From assembly GCA_964610385.1 (NCBI GenBank), contig CAZSXW010000007.1, positions 1-64,000 on the forward strand: DNA of 64,000 nt, read 5' to 3'. Below the pieces are notes generated by a model. The model saw only the letters and a program-made list of their open reading frames with translations. It did no database searches and had not been told where the DNA came from. A program made the translations under genes and the position numbers. The DNA comes from CAZBSE01 sp964610385 (GTDB lineage: Bacteria; Actinomycetota; Humimicrobiia; Humimicrobiales; Humimicrobiaceae). Below, in pieces: positions 62,847 through 64,000 of this stretch (position 1 is its first letter; the number at the start of each line of letters is the position of its first letter).

Positions 62847-63446
62847 ATGGCTTTATATATAAAGAGTGTCGAAAATTTAATAAATGAATTCAGAAAGCTT
62901 CCGGGAATTGGCCCGAAGTCTGCCAAAAGGATTGTATTTTACTTACTGAAACTTTCCAAAGGTGATATATCAAAGCTTTCGCAGGCGCTGATAGATATGA
63001 AGGAAAAAGTAAAGATCTGTAAATATTGTTACAATCTAACGGAGGAAGATGTTTGCAGCATCTGCAGAGATCAGTCCAGAGACATAAAGAAGATATGCAT
63101 AGTGGAAGAAGTGAGTGACCTGATAATCATAGAAAAAACAGGTGAGTACAGAGGACTATATCATATTCTTGGTGGCCTGCTTTCCCCCATAGAAAATATC
63201 GGGCCCAGGGAGATAAGGATACCTGCGCTTTTAGAGAGAATAAAAGCTGATAATACGGAAGAGGTCATAATGGCGTTAAATCCTACTGTCGAAGGTGAAA
63301 GTACGGCCATGTATTTAAAAAAAATATTATCTCCGCTTGGAGTCAGGATCACCAGGCTGGCAAGCGGACTTCCGGTAGGCGGTGATCTTGAATATGCAGA
63401 TGAGGTTACCATAGGAAGGGCTATAACGGATAGAAGAGAACTCTGA
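62847..63446 (+). CDS. recR: Recombination protein RecR
   Basis: 199 residues. N-terminal HhH 'KLPGIGPKSAKRIVFYLL', four-Cys zinc site Cys58/61/70/73, Toprim domain starting 'ICIVEEVSDLIIIEKTGEY', and the C-terminal 'TRLASGLPVGGDLEYADEVT'. Acts with RecO/RecF in gap repair. Standard length. Confidence 0.96.
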   Translation: MALYIKSVENLINEFRKLPGIGPKSAKRIVFYLLKLSKGDISKLSQALIDMKEKVKICKYCYNLTEEDVCSICRDQSRDIKKICIVEEVSDLIIIEKTGEYRGLYHILGGLLSPIENIGPREIRIPALLERIKADNTEEVIMALNPTVEGESTAMYLKKILSPLGVRITRLASGLPVGGDLEYADEVTIGRAITDRREL

Positions 63447-63482
63447 CTGATTTGGCATGAAAGTAGTATGGAGAGGGTTATG

Positions 63483-63506
63483 TTTGATTTAAAAAATGAA
63501 ATCAAA
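63483..63506. promoter_or_regulatory. Inverted repeat upstream of nifJ
   Basis: TTTGATTT (63483-63490) and AAATCAAA (63499-63506) with an 8-nt loop, followed by TTATAAT (63511-63517). It could be an operator over the nifJ promoter or the 3' stem of the recR transcript; there is no T-run. Confidence 0.35.
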
Positions 63507-63619
63507 TGTGTTATAATTCAGTGATTTTTAGGTATTAAAACTTGTTTTAACATAAATTTGATTAAGAAATTTTTATCAATATATCAATATGAATTCATAT
63601 GCAAAGGAGTAGGTCGGTT

Positions 63620-64000
63620 ATGAAAACTATGAAAACCATGGATGGAAATATGGCAGCAGCATATGTGGCATATGCCTTTACCGAAGTGGCAGCTATTTAC
63701 CCTATAACACCTTCTTCGCCTATGGGAGAATATGTCGATGAATGGGCTGCACACGGCAGAAAAAACATGTTCGGTCAGGTCGTAAGTGTGAGTGAGCTCC
63801 AATCCGAGGGAGGCGCGTCCGGAGCGGTACATGGCTCGCTTGCTGCAGGGGCTCTGACTTCAACTTTTACCGCGTCGCAGGGGCTTCTTTTGATGATACC
63901 TAACATGTATAAGATCTCGGGTGAGCTTCTACCGGGTGTATTTCACGTGAGTGCCCGTTCTGTTGCGACCCATGCACTTTCGATATTTGGAGACCACTCG
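63620..64000 (+). CDS. nifJ: Pyruvate:ferredoxin (flavodoxin) oxidoreductase, N-terminal part (runs out of window)
   Basis: 127 codons to the window end. 'KTMDGNMAAAYVAYAFTEVAAIYPITPSSPMGE' is the classic start of single-chain PFOR (NifJ); then 'GQVVSVSELQSEGGASGAVHG' and 'TFTASQGLLLMIPNMYKISGE'. Converts pyruvate, CoA and oxidised ferredoxin to acetyl-CoA and CO2 in anaerobes. AAAGGAG (63603-63609) lies 10 nt before the ATG. Confidence 0.95.
   Translation, partial: MKTMKTMDGNMAAAYVAYAFTEVAAIYPITPSSPMGEYVDEWAAHGRKNMFGQVVSVSELQSEGGASGAVHGSLAAGALTSTFTASQGLLLMIPNMYKISGELLPGVFHVSARSVATHALSIFGDHS

Noticed and set aside
1..64000. CRISPR array, prophage or integron
   Set aside because: No regularly spaced short repeats with spacers, no cas or phage structural genes, no integrase gene were seen; the palindrome at 52730 lacks attC core features.

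Overview
The window reads as chromosomal DNA of a low-GC, anaerobic bacterium. Pointers to an anaerobe are a pyruvate:ferredoxin oxidoreductase start (nifJ), several bis-[4Fe-4S] ferredoxin-type proteins (DUF362, an HgcAB-like fusion), a DUF1858 redox-disulfide protein, a C_GCAxxG_C_C protein and two iron-dependent alcohol dehydrogenases. The long SRP RNA (about 270 nt, with an Alu-type part) is a Firmicutes/Thermotogae-like trait. The Glu/Thr/Ala-rich lipoprotein linkers and the overall gene mix would fit Atribacterota or a deep Firmicutes-like lineage. That placement is inference, not proof.

Layout. 1-7.4 kb: a tandem-PAS sensor protein (cut by the window edge), a Lon-like protease, a DUF1858 protein, tRNA-Arg(ACG), a DUF362 ferredoxin-like protein and an ABC-class ATPase. 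7.5-8.9 kb: tRNA-Ser(GCU) and a long, mostly non-coding AT-rich stretch with transposase debris. 8.9-34.1 kb: a markedly AT-rich catabolic island. It encodes an RbsABC-like importer (two paralogous binding lipoproteins, one permease, one ATPase), an aldolase, two SDRs, two MDRs, two Gfo/Idh/MocA oxidoreductases, a D-2-hydroxyacid dehydrogenase, two TIM-barrel isomerase/epimerases, a HyuB/HyuA pair, a DeoR regulator, a BtpA protein, an FGGY kinase, an Fe-ADH and a HAD phosphatase. Three of these genes share one nearly identical promoter/operator block. The substrate cannot be named from sequence; a sugar, polyol or sugar acid is most likely. 34.2-34.7 kb: a decayed IS3-type element closes the island.

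34.8-44.9 kb: housekeeping-like composition returns (seven-repeat lipoprotein, TalC-type transaldolase, MetE/UroD-like protein, amidohydrolase lipoprotein, MBL-fold protein, RibD-C-like reductase, LhgO-like oxidase, zinc-ribbon protein, MATE exporter). 45-53.5 kb: tRNA-Ser(GGA), an ABC exporter with an ArsR regulator, thiol-rich proteins, AlkD, tRNA-Ser(CGA), then a compact operon of methyltransferase, HgcA-HgcB-like fusion, methyltransferase and two DUF3795 proteins, then a PadR pair. 53.8-60.3 kb: GNATs, a HAD hydrolase, an SPL-like radical SAM protein, a YqhD-like ADH, a TolB-like lipoprotein and an MFS transporter. 60.4-64 kb: the classic SRP RNA-dnaX-ybaB-recR cluster followed by nifJ (open at the window end).

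The most unusual signal is a family of about 165-nt elements directly after the 3' ends of three of the four tRNA genes (4324, 7617, 45053). Each ends in a copy of the last 21 nt of its own host tRNA. Each contains a hairpin immediately followed by an 8-nt segment exactly complementary to the start of that copy, with compensatory changes among the three loci. A decayed orphan copy lies near 53.55 kb. Second is the HgcA-HgcB-like fusion with an altered cap-helix motif, set between two SAM methyltransferases and Cys-rich DUF3795 proteins.
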